NCBI GenBank assembly: GCA_964020975.1
Contig: OZ026628.1
Location: 17,668,240-17,732,239, forward strand
DNA: 64,000 nucleotides
Reading direction: 5' to 3'
Source of the DNA: Hermodice carunculata
Lineage: Eukaryota; Annelida; Polychaeta; Eunicida; Amphinomidae
The translations under genes and the position numbers were made by a program. Shown here piece by piece: positions 32,670 to 45,083 of the stretch. Within the stretch, counting starts at the first letter, position 1. Each line of letters starts with the position of its first letter. The notes beneath the pieces are model-generated. The model did not search any database. It was not told the DNA's origin and saw nothing but the letters and a program-made list of their open reading frames with translations.

Positions 32670-34756
32670 ACATCAGCCAATGAATAGCAGCACCTGCAAA
32701 AGAAAAAGAGATAATATATACTGTAGTTCTACATATGGGTCATTACATGTCAATTGAACCAGTGGTCCGCGGGATAGCATCTCAAAAGCAGTTTATATTT
32801 TGTGTGCTGTTAGATTATGATGTATGATACAGTCATACCAAATTTAACTGCCTTAGTCCAAAAAGTGTGTTAAATATAGCTGCATTAACTTTTCATGGTC
32901 ACAAATTTTAATTTTCCATTATATTATTTCAACTCCTTCACAAAGTAAGACAAGAGGGCTGTGTGAACAGCCCATGCCTCAGCAGATCTTGACACTTATC
33001 ACACTTGCAGCTCTATGAACTTGGGAAAGGATCAAGGACACCATGTTCTGAGTAAGTCGGACCTTTATAGAAGAATACTAACATGTGCAACATCAAAGTT
33101 CACATAGTTCTCAAGTTGTAATGAAGAGTAAAATTCATGTATGTTGCACTGTGACCCCACGAACGAGATCAAGGTCATTCATGTACTGTCTCAGCATGAC
33201 CTTCATACAAAATAATTAACGTGCAGCTAACTCAAAACAGATCTCAAGTTATCAAGTAATCAGTAAATTCCGTGTCAGTTGTCCTGTGAATTAGCATTAT
33301 AATGCCAATTGACTTACATAGTAATCAATAGGAAAGCTGCATTGAACGATAAGTACCCAAATTGAAAATCCTAAAAATCAGGAATCCAAAGCAGTGCCTC
33401 CTAGTAAACAAGTGTTTGACCCTCCAACAACAACATATCCATCACATTTCAGCTTAATCTGAGGGACAGTTCTGCTAACAAGAGAAAAATAGCAAAACCA
33501 AACAAAAAATTCATAAAAAAATTTTAGCGCCACCTGGTGTACAAATTGGGAACTAGGTGTCCCCGGGAGTGTCTATGTATGACATCAAAGCAATTGGGTG
33601 AGCGGTTTCAGAGGATAATAATTTTTAAGGTTTGCCCCCAAAAAAGCACAAAAAAATCATAAAAAATCCAAAAATCAATAGAGCGTGACCATTTGAACAA
33701 TCTTGGTAGACATCCACCCAAGGCACATCCCCCCAAGTTTGAAGTAAATCTGGCCAATATTATTTAAGTTATGACCATTACAAGAAATTCCCATGTTAAA
33801 CTTTCCTATTAAAACTTTCGTAGAGATTTTTTTTTTTAAATCATTAAAAATTCCAAAATTCATTGGAACATGACCTTTGAAACAAGCCTGGTAGACACCC
33901 ACCCAAGGTACATCCCCACCAAGTTTGAAGTAAATCTGGATGACGGTTTTGGAGAAGAAGTAGAAAATGTAAATTAGCAATAGAATGCCCATTGACTTCC
34001 ATAGTAATCAACAGGAAAGCTGCATTGACCGATAAGTACCCGAATTGAACAAGAGGGCTGTGTGAACAGCCCGTGCCTCAGCTGATCTTGACATTCATCA
34101 CACTTGCAGCTCTATGAACTTGGGAAAGGATCAAGGACACCATGTTCTGAGTAAGTCTGACCTTTATAGAAGAACACTAACATGTGCAACATCAAAGTTC
34201 AAGTAGTTCTCAAGTTATAATGAAGAGTAAAATTCATGTATGTTGCACTGTGACCCCACAAACGAGGTCAAGGTCATTCATGTACTGTCTCAGCATCACC
34301 TTCATACAGAATAATTAACATGTGTAGCTAACTCAAAACAGATCTCAAGTTATCAAGTAAACAGTCAATTTTGTGTCAGTTGTCCTGTGAATTAGCATTA
34401 GAATGCCCATTGACTTGCATAGTAATCAATAGGAAAGCTGCATCGAACGATAAGTACCCGAATTGAAAATCCTTAAAAATCAGGAATCCAAAGCAGTGCC
34501 ACCTAGTAAACAACTCTTTGACCCTTCCACAAAAAAATATCCATATCATTTCAGCTTAATCTGAGGGACCGTTCTCACAACAAGTGAAAAATAGCAAAAC
34601 CATACCAAAAATTTCTAAAAAAATTGCAGCGCCACCTGGTGAACAAATTGGGAACTAGGTGTCCCCGGGAGTGTCAATGTACGATATCAAAGCAATTGGG
34701 TACGCAGTTTCGGAGAAGAAGATTTTTTAAGATTTGTCCAAAAAAAGAGAATAAAA

Positions 34757-36159
34757 CAAGACATGTTTGTAAAACATAGATGCCCCCCTCCCTCATTACC
34801 CTTGCCCTCGCTACCCTTGCCCTCGCTATCCTATTGATAGTGGTAGAAGGGGTACTCGTGACCTTACAAAATTAGTGAAGGTTAATCATACATCAATGTC
34901 ACATATCTTTATACTTTAACCTTTAAAATGAGGTCAAGGTCATCAATCTTCAAACTTTGCCTAGCCCCAAATATGGACTATAATCCTGTGCAATATAAAA
35001 GTCCTAGCTTAAAAACCTCTTCAGTTATTGTGCAGAAACCAAAGTTAACTCAGGTACCACTGTGATCTTGGAAATTAGGTCAAGGTCACCCATCTTCGAA
35101 CTTCGCCTAGCTTTTGATTAGAATGTTGCACCTTTACAATATCAAAGTCCTAGCTCAAAAACTTCTTTGTGCGAAAACCATAGTTTAACTACAATCTCTC
35201 TGTGACCCTGAAAACTGGGTCAAGGTCACCCATCTTCAAAATCAACCTAGTCCTTACAGAGAACCATAAACCTGTGCAATATAAAAGTTCTAGCTCCAAG
35301 GTATAAGTTACCATGCAGAAAGCATGAAACCATATTCAGTAAAGTGGCTCTGTGACCTTTAAAAAGAGGTCAAGGTCATCCATCTTCGAACTTCGCCTAG
35401 TGCCAAATATGGACTATTACCCTGTGCAATATAAAAGTCCTAGTTTAAAAACCTCTTCAGTTATTGTGCGGAAACCAAATTTAACTCAGGTACCACTGTG
35501 ACCTTGGAAGTTAGATCAAGGTCACCCATCTTCGAACTTCACCTAGCTTTTGATTAGAATGATACACGTGTACAGTATTAAAGTCCTAGCTTAAAAACTT
35601 CTTGAGTTATTGTGCGGAAACCACAGTCTAACTACAATCTCTCTTTGACCCTGAAAACTGGGTCAACGTCACCCATCTTCAAAATCAACCTAGCCCTTAC
35701 AGAGAACCATAAACCTGTGCAATATAAAAGTTCTAGCTCCAAGGTATAAGTTATCATGCAGAAAGCATGAAACCATATTCAGTAAAGTGGCTCTGTGACC
35801 TTTAAAATGAGGTCAAGGTCATCAATCTTCAAACTTCGTCTAGCCCCAGAAATTGGACTATAATCATGTGCGATATAAAAGTCCTAGCTTAAAAACCTCT
35901 TCAGTTATTGTGCAGAAACCAAAGTTAACTCAGGTACCACTGTGACCTTGGAAATTAGGTCAAAGTCACCCATCTTCGAACTTCTCCTAGCTTTTGACTA
36001 GAATAATACACCCGTACAGTATCAAAGTCCTAGCTCAAAAACTTCCTGAGTTATTGTGCGGAAACCACAGTCTCCCGACAGACCGACCGACCGACAGACC
36101 GACCGACAGACCGACCGACATGTGCAACGCTATATGCCCCACCTTCTTCGAAGGGGGGT
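34757..36159 (+). repeat. Inserted half-site array element, copy 1
   Basis: The insert is flanked by ATAAAA (34751-34756 and 36160-36165). It starts CAAGACATGTTTGTAAAACA, followed by a run of Cs (ATGCCCCCCTCC). The body is three kinds of ~148-bp monomer forming ~443-bp higher-order units (TGTGACCTTTAAA at 35352 and again at 35795). It ends with GACC/GACA simple repeats (36077-36120) and a hairpin, ATGCCCCACCTTCTTCGAAGG. Many TCAAGGTCA sites. Non-coding. Confidence 0.8.
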
Positions 36160-36935
36160 ATAAAATTCATTAAAAATTAAAAAATCACTGGAGCATGAAC
36201 ATTTGAATAAAATTGGTAGAAACTCATCCAAGGTACATTGCCACCAAGTTTGAAGTTAATCTGGATGACGGTTTTGGACAAGAAGTAGAAAATGTGAATT
36301 AGCATTAGAATGCCCATTGACTTCCATAGTAATCAATAAGAAAGCTGCATTGACAGACAAGTACCCCAATTGAAAACAAGAGGGCTGTGTGAACAGCCCG
36401 TGCCTCAGCTGATCTTGACATTCATCACACTTGCAGCTCTATGAACTTGGGAAAGGATCAAGGACACCATGTTCTGAGTAAGTCTGACCTTTATAGAAGA
36501 ACACTAACATGTGCAACATCAAAGTTCAAGTAGTTCTCAAGTTATAATGAAGAGTAAAATTCATGTATGTTGCACTGTGACCCCACAAACGAGGTCAAGG
36601 TCATTCATGTACTGTCTCAGCATGACCTTCATACAGAATAATTAACATGTGTAGCTAACTCAAAACAGATCTCAAGTTATCAAGTAAACAGTAAATTTCG
36701 TGTCAGTTGTCCTGTGAATTAGCATTAGAATGCCCATTGACTTACATAGTAATCAAAAGGAAAGCTGCATCGAACGATAAGTACCCAAATTGAAAATCCT
36801 TAAAAATCAGGAATCCAAAGCAGTGCCTCCTAGTAAACAACTGTTTGACCCTTCCACAACAACATATCCATCACATTTCAGCTTAATCTGAGGGACCGTT
36901 CTGACAAGAGGTGAAAAATAGCAAAACCATACAAA

Positions 36936-38358
36936 CAAGATATTTGTAAAACATAGATGCCCCCCTCCCTCATTACCCTTGCCCTCGCTACTCTATTGAT
37001 AGTGGTAGATGGGGCACTTGTGACCTTACAAAATTAGTGAAGGTTGATCATACATCAATGTCACATATCTTTATACTTTAACCTAGCCCTGAAAAAATGA
37101 CTAGAAACCTGGGCAATATTAAAGTTATAGCTGAAAAATTAGTCATCATTTAGAAACCATATTCAGCAAAGTGGCTTTATGACCTTGGAAATAAGGGCAA
37201 GGTCACTAATTTTCACTTGACCTTCTTCAGTTATTGTGCAAAAAAAAAGGAAGTCTACTGTCTGTGTGTGACCCTCAAAACTGGGTCAAGGTCACCCATC
37301 TACAAACTCAAACTAGCCCTTATAGGCAACCATAAAGCTGTGCAATATAAAAGTGCTACCTCTAAAATGCAAGATATCATGCAGAAACAGTATTCAACCA
37401 AATGGCTCTGTGACCTTTGAAATTAAGTCAAGGTCACCCATCTTCAAACCTGACCTAGACCTGAAATGGACAATTATCCAGTGGAATATAAAAGTCCTAG
37501 TTTAAAAACCTCTTCAGTGATCATGTGGAAACCAAAGTTAACTCAGGTACCAACCCATATTCAGTAAAGTGGCTCTGTGACCTTTAAAATGAGCTCAAGG
37601 TCATCCATCTTCGTACTTCGCCTAGCCCCAAATATGGACTATTATCCTGTGCAATATGAAAGTCCTAGTTTAGAAACCTCTTCAGTTATTGTGCGGAAAC
37701 CAAATTTAACTCAGGTACCACTGTGACCTTAGAAATTAGGTCAAGGTCACCCATCTTCGAACTTCACCTAGCTTTTGATTAGAATGATACACCTATACAG
37801 TATCAAAGTCCTAGCTCAAAAACTTCTTGAGTTATTGTGCGGAAACCACAGTCTAACTTCAATCTCTCTGTGACGCTGAAAACTGGGTCAAAGTCACCCA
37901 TCTTCAAAATCAACCTAGCCCTTACAGAGAACCATAAAGTTGTGCAATATAAAAGTTCTAGCTCCAAGGTATAAGTTATCATGCAGAAAGCATGAAACCA
38001 TATTCAGTAAAGTGGCTATGTGACCTTTGAAATGAGGTCAAGGCCATCCATCTTCAAACTTCACTTAGCCTCAAATATGGACTATAATCCTTTTCAATAT
38101 AAAAGTCCTAGCTTAAAAACCTCTTCAGTTATTGTGCGGAAACCAAAGTTAACTCAGGTACCACTGTGACCTTGGAAATTAGGTCAAGGTCACCCATCTT
38201 CAAACTTCTCCTAGCTTTTGACTAGAATAATACACCTATACAGTATCATGTCCTAGCTCAAAAACTTCCTGAGTTATTGTGCGGAAACCACAGTCTACCG
38301 ACCGACCGACCGACCGACATGTGCAACGCTATATGCCCCACCTTCTTCGAAGGGGGGC
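36936..38358 (+). repeat. Inserted half-site array element, copy 2
   Basis: This is the same family as 34757-36159, with the same start (CAAGATATTTGTAAAACATA) and the same terminal hairpin. The flanks are ATACAAA/ATAAAAA, an imperfect duplication. It contains ~150-bp monomers and a GACCGACC run near 38291-38318. Confidence 0.8.
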
Positions 38359-38726
38359 ATAAAAATTCCTAAAAAAATTGCAGCGCCACCTGGTGAACAA
38401 ATTGAGATAAAGGTGTCCCCGGGAGTGTCTATGTACGATATCAAAGCAATTGGGTACGCAGTTTCGGAGAAGATTTTTTAAGATTTGTCAAAAAAAAAGA
38501 ACTAAAAAATTCATTAAAAATTCATTAAAAATAAAAATCACTGGAGCATGAACATTTGAACAAAATTGGTAGAAACTCGTCCAAGGTACATTGCCACCAA
38601 GTTTGAAGTTAATCTGGATGACGGTTTTGGAGAAGAAGTCAAAAATGTGAATTAGCACTAGAATGCCCATTGACTTCCATAGTAATCAATAAGAAAGCTG
38701 CATTGACCGAGAAGTACCCGAATTGA

Positions 38727-39415
38727 AAAAATCGTTAAAAATCAGGAATCCGCAGCATTCCCACATAGTGAACAACTTTGTTTGACCCTTCTACAAGGAA
38801 CATATCCACCATGTTTCAGCTTAATCTGAGTGACGGTTCTGGAGGAGAAGTCGAAAACACACTGGGGCCGATCTGCCATCGAGCGTACACTTTAAGCGCG
38901 CCACCTGGTGGCAACTTTGCCAGCGTCAACAATCGCCTTTGCAGCCCGCTTCAACGTAGGAGGAAACAAGAGGGTGCTTCTACAGGTAATATATGCACTA
39001 TGGCTCATAAAACACATAAGAATCGTTTATATAACGATTTCTCTGATAATTAAAAACATTTATTGTCATTAGCACGCTCATTTCAATGGCAAATCGATTC
39101 AATCGTAAGACTAAATTATCGCACCTGCTTGACCCTATGAAGCCCAGTTTAAGGCTGTTTTGTCGCTGATATAAATCGTAACTCAAAAATCGAAAACGGT
39201 CAGGTTTTTATGCATATCATAAACATTAAAAACAGACAGCATTGTAATGTATATAATGAGAAATGAAAAAATGAGTACTGGCAGTTTGCAGTTGAGGCCA
39301 GTTGCAGACAATTTTGGGCGATAATAGAATGATTTCATGGGGATTGGGCCGTGTGAGTGCCTTCACAGTAAATGTGCAAAGAAACTTACAAAAATACATT
39401 AGTCTTCTGATTTTA
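38727..39415. other. Repeat remnant then unannotated sequence
   Basis: A further partial copy of the dispersed repeat runs to about 38870 and includes the CTCF-like site at 38898-38910. From 38900 to 39415 no gene was recognised. Confidence 0.4.
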
Positions 39416-39640
39416 TCTTGCCCATTGTGAACAAAAGGGTTGGAATATATCGAAAATACAGAAATTTGATTCTGTCAAGCCCATTTTGTGCACTTTGTTA
39501 GGTGTTGTTTTGTGATTTAACCCTCCCCTGTCAATTTTCAGGCCAGAGAATTTTGCAGCATGGTGTCCCAAATGGCCACAGGAGTGGCACCATTGATCAC
39601 TAAAAGGTAAGTTGGCCAAGGCAAGTAATATAATGTTTTT
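39416..39640 (+). repeat. Duplicated exon-like cassette, copy 1
   Basis: About 85% identical to 40055-40276. Within it, 39542-39606 (65 nt) is bounded by a good acceptor (TGTCAATTTTCAG) and a strong donor (AAAAG|GTAAGT). The two copies' exon-like cores differ in length by 2 nt, so a conserved reading frame is unlikely; a non-coding transcript or decayed exon is possible. Confidence 0.55.
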
Positions 39641-40054
39641 GATAGATCATACGAAAAAGGTAAGATTATCTATAAAGATTAAAAAGAGAATTCTGTTCAT
39701 AACATAGCTTAATTGGAGGAATTATAATCCCTCCAGGAGCAAGACTATAGCTATTTTAGTTGAATCAGACCATTCATTAATGGACGGTGCTCTTAATTCT
39801 CACGGTACCGTGACCGTAGCTCGGCAGTCTCGCGTCACGGTACTGTTGTTGTTGTAGATCGGGATGCTAACCCTTCCAATTGTATATAGTCAGGTTAACA
39901 CTCAATATGCAACAACTCATACACAAATACTTCTTGTGTTTTTAACTTGCATTCTTTTATGCTATCTCACTGTCTCAGTTCTGCGTCGGACAGTCTGATT
40001 TATTCTAAGTAGGCCCATTGATCTCCCAGCAAAGGTTGCAGTCTACTGATATAA

Positions 40055-40276
40055 TCTTGCTCATTGTGAACAAAAGGGTTGGGATATATCTAAAATGCAG
40101 AAATTTAATACTGTCAAGCCCATTTTGTGTACTTTATTAGCTGTTGTTTTGTGATTTAACCCTCCCCTGTCAATTTCAGGCCAGGGATTGCAGTACGGTG
40201 TCACAGATGGCCACAAGAGTGGCACCACTCATGACTAAACAGGTAAGTTGGCCAAGGCAAGTCATATAATGCTTTT
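40055..40276 (+). repeat. Duplicated exon-like cassette, copy 2
   Basis: Counterpart of 39416-39640. The exon-like core 40180-40242 (63 nt) has acceptor GTCAATTTCAG and donor AAACAG|GTAAGT. Splice signals are kept in both copies although the core sequence has diverged. Confidence 0.55.
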
Positions 40277-41056
40277 GTTAGCTGTAAGAGTAGTTGAGTG
40301 ATTATTTTCATCGACTGAAAATGTCTCTGCTGGTGCCTAAAATGGTTCAAAATGCAGGAAATGAATGTGCAAATTTCAAATTTTTCCTGGTGGGTCATGC
40401 CCCCAGACCCCCTCAAGCTATGCTTCATGCCTTCGCTGCTCAGCTTCCCACTGTTTAGTACATGTATGCAGGAGGGATATCTCCCACTTTTAACATAGTT
40501 CTAGCTTGAAGGCTTTGATGTATTTTATTCTGTGGGGCCATGAAATTCCACTTAAAAGAGAAACTGGGTGTCACAAGATGAGGATAAAGGACCATGAGAA
40601 GAAATAGGCATACATTTAAAGTATCTGATGAATATGGCAGTGATTTGGTGCTACATATGGAACCATGACCCCCCCCCCCCCCCCTTTCCTGTTCACAATC
40701 TGTGAACATTTTAATCCAGAGAATGGATGTAGAACTATACTGGATATCCCAGTCGAAAGGGAGATAAAAATATAACATAAATCATTTGATTTCAAATGCA
40801 GGTATTGCCATGTTCATTCTTTTTCCGTTTTTGAAGGGTACACATTTATTCTGTTTCTCCCAACTAAGACTTTTAACCTATTTTTTTTCTGTTCCTTGCA
40901 GGAGTTACGTTTTCACAGTCACATGTTGGATTCACCTATAATACCATTTATGCCAGCATGCTGAGAATTTAACTTTGATACAAATATTGAAAGTTTTTAA
41001 ATGTTAATGCAACAGACTTGCAATATACCATTATTTTTTTTTCTTGACTTTTGCAG
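40277..41056. other. Spacer with C-run, no supported gene
   Basis: A poly-C tract lies at about 40671-40685. An acceptor-like site (TTCCTTGCAG) ends at 40901 but no matching donor was seen. Confidence 0.35.
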
Positions 41057-41158
41057 CAATCATGTCAAGTTCAAGCCATCATCATTGTTCATCGGCATCA
41101 TCCATTACAGTTATGCCCTACAAGCTTCACCATTGTTCAGCAACACAACCCCTAAAAG
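41057..41158 (+). other. Candidate plus-strand exon, 102 nt
   Basis: It is bounded by TTTTGCAG and CTAAAAG|GTATGC, like the cassettes upstream on the same strand. Two frames are open through it. Together with 39542-39606 and 40180-40242 it could form a small spliced transcript. It overlaps the end of a minus-strand open frame by a few bases. Confidence 0.35.
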
Positions 41159-41639
41159 GTATGCTGTGGCCAGCCATTTGCATTCCAGTGCCCATAGGAG
41201 AAATTCATGATTAGTCTTTCACTGTTCTTCATGTACTTCAAGCTGAATGGCCTTGCTGTACTGCATACCAGCTTGGATTTACCTCTCTGTCCAAGGTTCA
41301 CTGAAAGTAATTCAGATCTAGGTATCTGAATGTGGGGGCTATTCATACGATTGAATAGCATCAAAACCTTCTCAACACTTCCAATTTTTATTGTGACTGT
41401 GGCACTTGTTTCACAAACTTGTGTCTTGTACATGTTTGTAGTGGCAATATTTTCAATTTGATGAAACACAGGGTAAGGTACATCGCGATAAATGGTTGAT
41501 TTGTACCCACATGCGCTTGATGGTCTCATTGCTTTGCACACAGACCTGTGCCATTTCTTTAGCTCACTGATGACCATTGGGTTCAGAGGTGTCATCTCAA
41601 ATTGATGCTGTCTCCATTGTGCAAGACCAGGATTGTACC
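41152..41639 (-). CDS. Candidate terminal exon of an unrecognised minus-strand gene
   Basis: The open segment follows an acceptor-like site (TTTTATTGTACAG, minus strand) and runs 162 codons to a stop. Sequence features include YNPGLAQWRQHQFEM, SVCKAMRPSSACGYKS, TSATVTIKIGSVEKV and NSPHIQIPRSELLSVNLGQ. Such a long frame in AT-rich DNA is unlikely by chance. The latter part looks like alternating beta-strands. I do not recognise the family and see no clear partner exon nearby. Confidence 0.45.
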
Positions 41640-41944
41640 TGTACAATAAAAGTCATTATTTAGACCAGAGTTTGACTTATGTCAATGTCATGTTGAGTAC
41701 CCCCTGTGCATGTGTTGGTGCAATTTTGAGTATTAGCTGCTGTGCTTCGGGCATTATGTCAAAATTTGTGAAACAAATTAAATGAACTTTAAATTTATAG
41801 AATGATGTAATCAACAGACATGTAAGAAATGGTTGTCTTTGTACATCAGATGCACACTTCAGTTTTGACAACACTAATGTTGATCAGAAGCAGTTGAAAG
41901 CTTAATTGTGAACAATCACATTTTCACTCAATTCTACATCTAGG

Positions 41945-43865
41945 GTTGTTCTTTGTGAGTGTGAAATGGTGACTGAGCTACATTATAATATTATTGTCCA
42001 CTGCTTGTGTATGGTTATGTGAGGTGGAACTGACACACAAATGTGTCAAAAGTGTCTTTGTCACAAAATCAGAAGTACATTTCTGGATGTGGATTTGTCA
42101 TGTCATATTTCAACTTTGTACACACTGAATAAATTGATTTGCTCTTCTGATCAAACCGATTTAATCAGAGGAACAAATATACTCTTATTTGATCACATGA
42201 ACAAATATATTTGTTCAGATAATTAGATTGATTTGGTCAGGAGAATAAATAGATGGTATTTTATCATCTGGTTAAATCCAATTGTTCTTCTGATCAAATT
42301 GATTTGATCATCTGAACAAATACACCCCCAACTTAATTAAATTGACGCTCCCTGTCTGATTTGTTCCGCGGATCAAATATTTATACTTCGAAACAAATCA
42401 CTTCCGCCAGTATTTGATCCGTGCAACAAATGGTACACAGACTACCGGAAGTGATGAGCGGCATACAAGAGGGAGTAATTATTATCTGGTAGTGGAGAAA
42501 TGTATATTTATTCAGCAGATCAAATAGATTTGATCAGGGGAACAAATATATTTGTTCGGGTGAATAAATCGGGATATACCTTATTCCATTTGATCAGAAT
42601 AACAAATTGATTTAGTCTTCTGAACAAATGCATTTGTTCATGTGATCAAATTCAGTTTATTTGTTCCTCTTAACAAATCTATTTGATCTTCTGATTAAAT
42701 CAGTTTGTTCTCATCAAATCAATTTAATCAGAAGAGCAAATATACTGTATTTGATCAGATGAACAAATACATGTTCATCTGATCAAATCAGTTTGATCGT
42801 GTGATTAAATGTTTAGTCTTCTGATTAAATATTGATTCCCCTGATCAAATATTTGTTCTGATGATGAAATATTTAATCATCTGATCAAATACTGAATAAA
42901 ACAAGAAACGGCGTTCCACAATGTATTTATATATATATAACATTTTTCTACAAATATAAAATTGATTTCTGTTGATAATCTAATATATTATGTATCACTT
43001 TGTACATATCATATATGTAGGCTGTCTGGTAAATCATAATCCAGTTTGTTTTATGGTACATAAATTTGTACATCAATGTGTACACTGCACTTTCCACACG
43101 TGTGTAATGCAGGTAAGTGCCAAAATTTCATGGAAATATTACAATTATTAAAATAGGTTGTTAATGGAAAAGCTCCTTGGTGCTTATGTTCATTATCGTA
43201 TAAAATAAACAGCCTTTGAAGAAAGTTTAATTTGAGACTACACATGGACAACAACCATAAATACATGTGATATTTCAAACTTAACATACTTGTTTAAAGT
43301 ACACATGGGTCTTGTTTTGTGTGTGTGAAATGGTGATTGAGCCAGATTATAACTGTTCACTACATGTACTTGTCTATGGTTATATGTGGTTCACCTGACA
43401 CACAAATGTGTCAAAAGTGTATTTGTAACAAATTCAGACACACATTTCTGAATGTGGATTAGTGATGTGTCATATTTCAACTTTGTACATATATATGTGT
43501 GACAGCTTTCTGCATAAAATTGATTTCTGTTGATAATCTAATATATTATGTTAGTGTACCACTTTGTATATATCACCTGTGTAGGCTGTCTGGTAAATCA
43601 TAATCAAGTTTGCTTTATGGTACATAAATTTGTATATCAATGTGTACACTGCACTTTCTACACATGTGTGAAATGCAGGTAAGTGCCAAAATTTCCTGGA
43701 AATATTACAATTATAATAAGTTGATCATGGAAAAGTTCCTGGGTGCTTTTGTTCATTATTGTATACAAAAACAGCCTTTGAATAGTTTAACTTGGGACTA
43801 CACATGGACAACAACCATAAATAAATGTGATATTTCAAAGTTAACATACTTGTTAAAATACATGA
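41945..43865. repeat. ~560-bp tandem segmental duplication, first copy split by a MITE
   Basis: Sequence at 41945-42133 plus 42901-43300 matches 43313-43865 at about 88%. Shared landmarks include TGACACACAAATGTGTCAAA and AGGCTGTCTGGTAAATCATA. The MITE at 42134-42890 is absent from the second copy, so it inserted after the duplication or only into one copy. Confidence 0.85.
42134..42890. mobile_element. 757-bp MITE built from GATCAAAT/AACAAAT motifs
   Basis: It is flanked by an exact 10-base direct repeat, ACTGAATAAA (42124-42133 and 42891-42900). The body is a dense array of ATTTGATCAGATGAACAAAT-like units in both orientations around a distinct centre (about 42340-42470). It is non-coding. 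The absence of this block from the duplicate copy at 43.3-43.9 kb supports an insertion. Confidence 0.75.
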
Positions 43866-44729
43866 CAATGTTAAGTGTCAATGTAAATGACTTGTATCTG
43901 CATGTACTCAACAGGCCAGATTTGAGGTTGTATATACATGAAAAGTTCTCCAACATGTCAACCGAATACACTTAAATTGTTATGGTAATGACAAAATTGT
44001 TGGCATTGTGAAATTTAGATTAATATTTTGAGGTTGTATATTCATGTAAAAGGTCTCCAACATTTTAACTGAATGCACTCAAATTGTTGGTATTGAAATT
44101 TAGATTATTAATCTATTATTCCCAATTAAATGTAATTACCTTGTACTTGTGTTTTACGTACCTCCCATGTCTAGGTCCACTAAAAATTACTTTATTAGGC
44201 ATTTGTAGGTACTTCTTTGCTGCATCACTCGTATGTCTCATTTTTCGATCCATAGTCAGCAGACTAAGTTTTGTTCACTGTTTGTTAGGCATCTGACATG
44301 ACAATCTGTAATTTATAAATCACTAGTTTCTTTATGATTATGCTTAGGACTGAATAACTGTAAAGTAGGATGAGATATTCATATTTAGCCTGTAATAGAT
44401 GAAATTTATGTCAAATACAAGATAATTCCCCATATGCCCACTTTGGTATCCTTCCTGATCACCAAACAAGTATACAAATTCTGTATACCTGTTTTGCAAT
44501 CAGGCTCATGAATATTTATGATCACCATCAGGGGCAGACATAATTTAGCCTCGTTTTGGTATCTGCATGAAAAAAATTATATCCCATTCTAGTATTCTAC
44601 ATGTTGTTAAATGGTTGATGTTATTTAATAAATTGTTATGTTTTTCACATGTTTTTCAGTAGTTTTTATTTCACATTTATGGTCCTATTACAGTATCAAA
44701 TTGTCACTACCTGTCTGTTCAGGGGATAC
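43866..44729. other. Spacer without supported gene
   Basis: AT-rich. A short repeat, GAGGTTGTATATnCATG, occurs twice near 43924 and 44031. Nothing else was recognised. Confidence 0.4.
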
Positions 44730-44814
44730 AAGAAAATATCCAAGTGAAAAGATTTGTATCCCATTCAGCTGTTGGCTTCATGGGATACAAATCTTTTCAC
44801 GTGGATATTTTCTT
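44730..44814. repeat. Near-perfect hairpin, 35-bp arms and 15-base loop
   Basis: Arm one is 44730-44764 and arm two 44780-44814, with a single mismatch. The size and loop resemble a small-RNA precursor, but a tiny palindromic MITE is equally possible. Confidence 0.85.
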
Positions 44815-44940
44815 TTACATAGTGCTACTGTGTGTGCTGCGCACTTGAGGAAGTTAAGTTGGTGATGGTAGGCCTATGGCTTTTCTAGTATTTTGGTGAC
44901 TTGCCACAACAAATTACGGAGTACATGGAAACAAAAATGG

Positions 44941-45083
44941 AACGTAGCTTCAGTGTAGAATGATAAAGTTGATTAGACCTCCTCGTTTTGCGTAGTTATC
45001 GCCTTTGGGGATTAGTAGCTTCAACAAAACGTTTTCACATGGGATGTCTGATAAACTTTATCGTTCTACACAGAAGCTACGTT
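44941..45083. repeat. Foldback element, ~30-bp arms
   Basis: AACGTAGCTTCAGTGTAGAA at 44941 pairs with its near complement ending 45083, around an ~84-base centre. It is probably a MITE. Confidence 0.8.

Larger units (their letters stand above)
32946..38726 (+). repeat. Three tandem copies of the GGGCTGTGTGA dispersed repeat
   Basis: Copies start near 32947, 34049 and 36371, each at CAAGAGGGCTGTGTGAACAG, and end in AAGTACCCGAATTG. Copies two and three are each interrupted by a second repeat (34757-36159 and 36936-38358). Without the inserts the copies are about 1.1, 0.92 and 0.93 kb. Each includes half-site blocks and a GCGCCACCTGGTG or related site. Non-coding. Confidence 0.8.

Noticed and set aside
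39413-39619. Minus-strand CHSCGHLGHHAAKF resembling a CCHC zinc knuckle
   Set aside because: The last cysteine is absent, the duplicate copy has a stop in the motif, and the plus strand has better splice-site support.
42134-42890. Short repeats resembling a CRISPR-like or satellite array
   Set aside because: Bidirectional motif array bounded by a target duplication and missing from the duplicate copy; a MITE explains it better.
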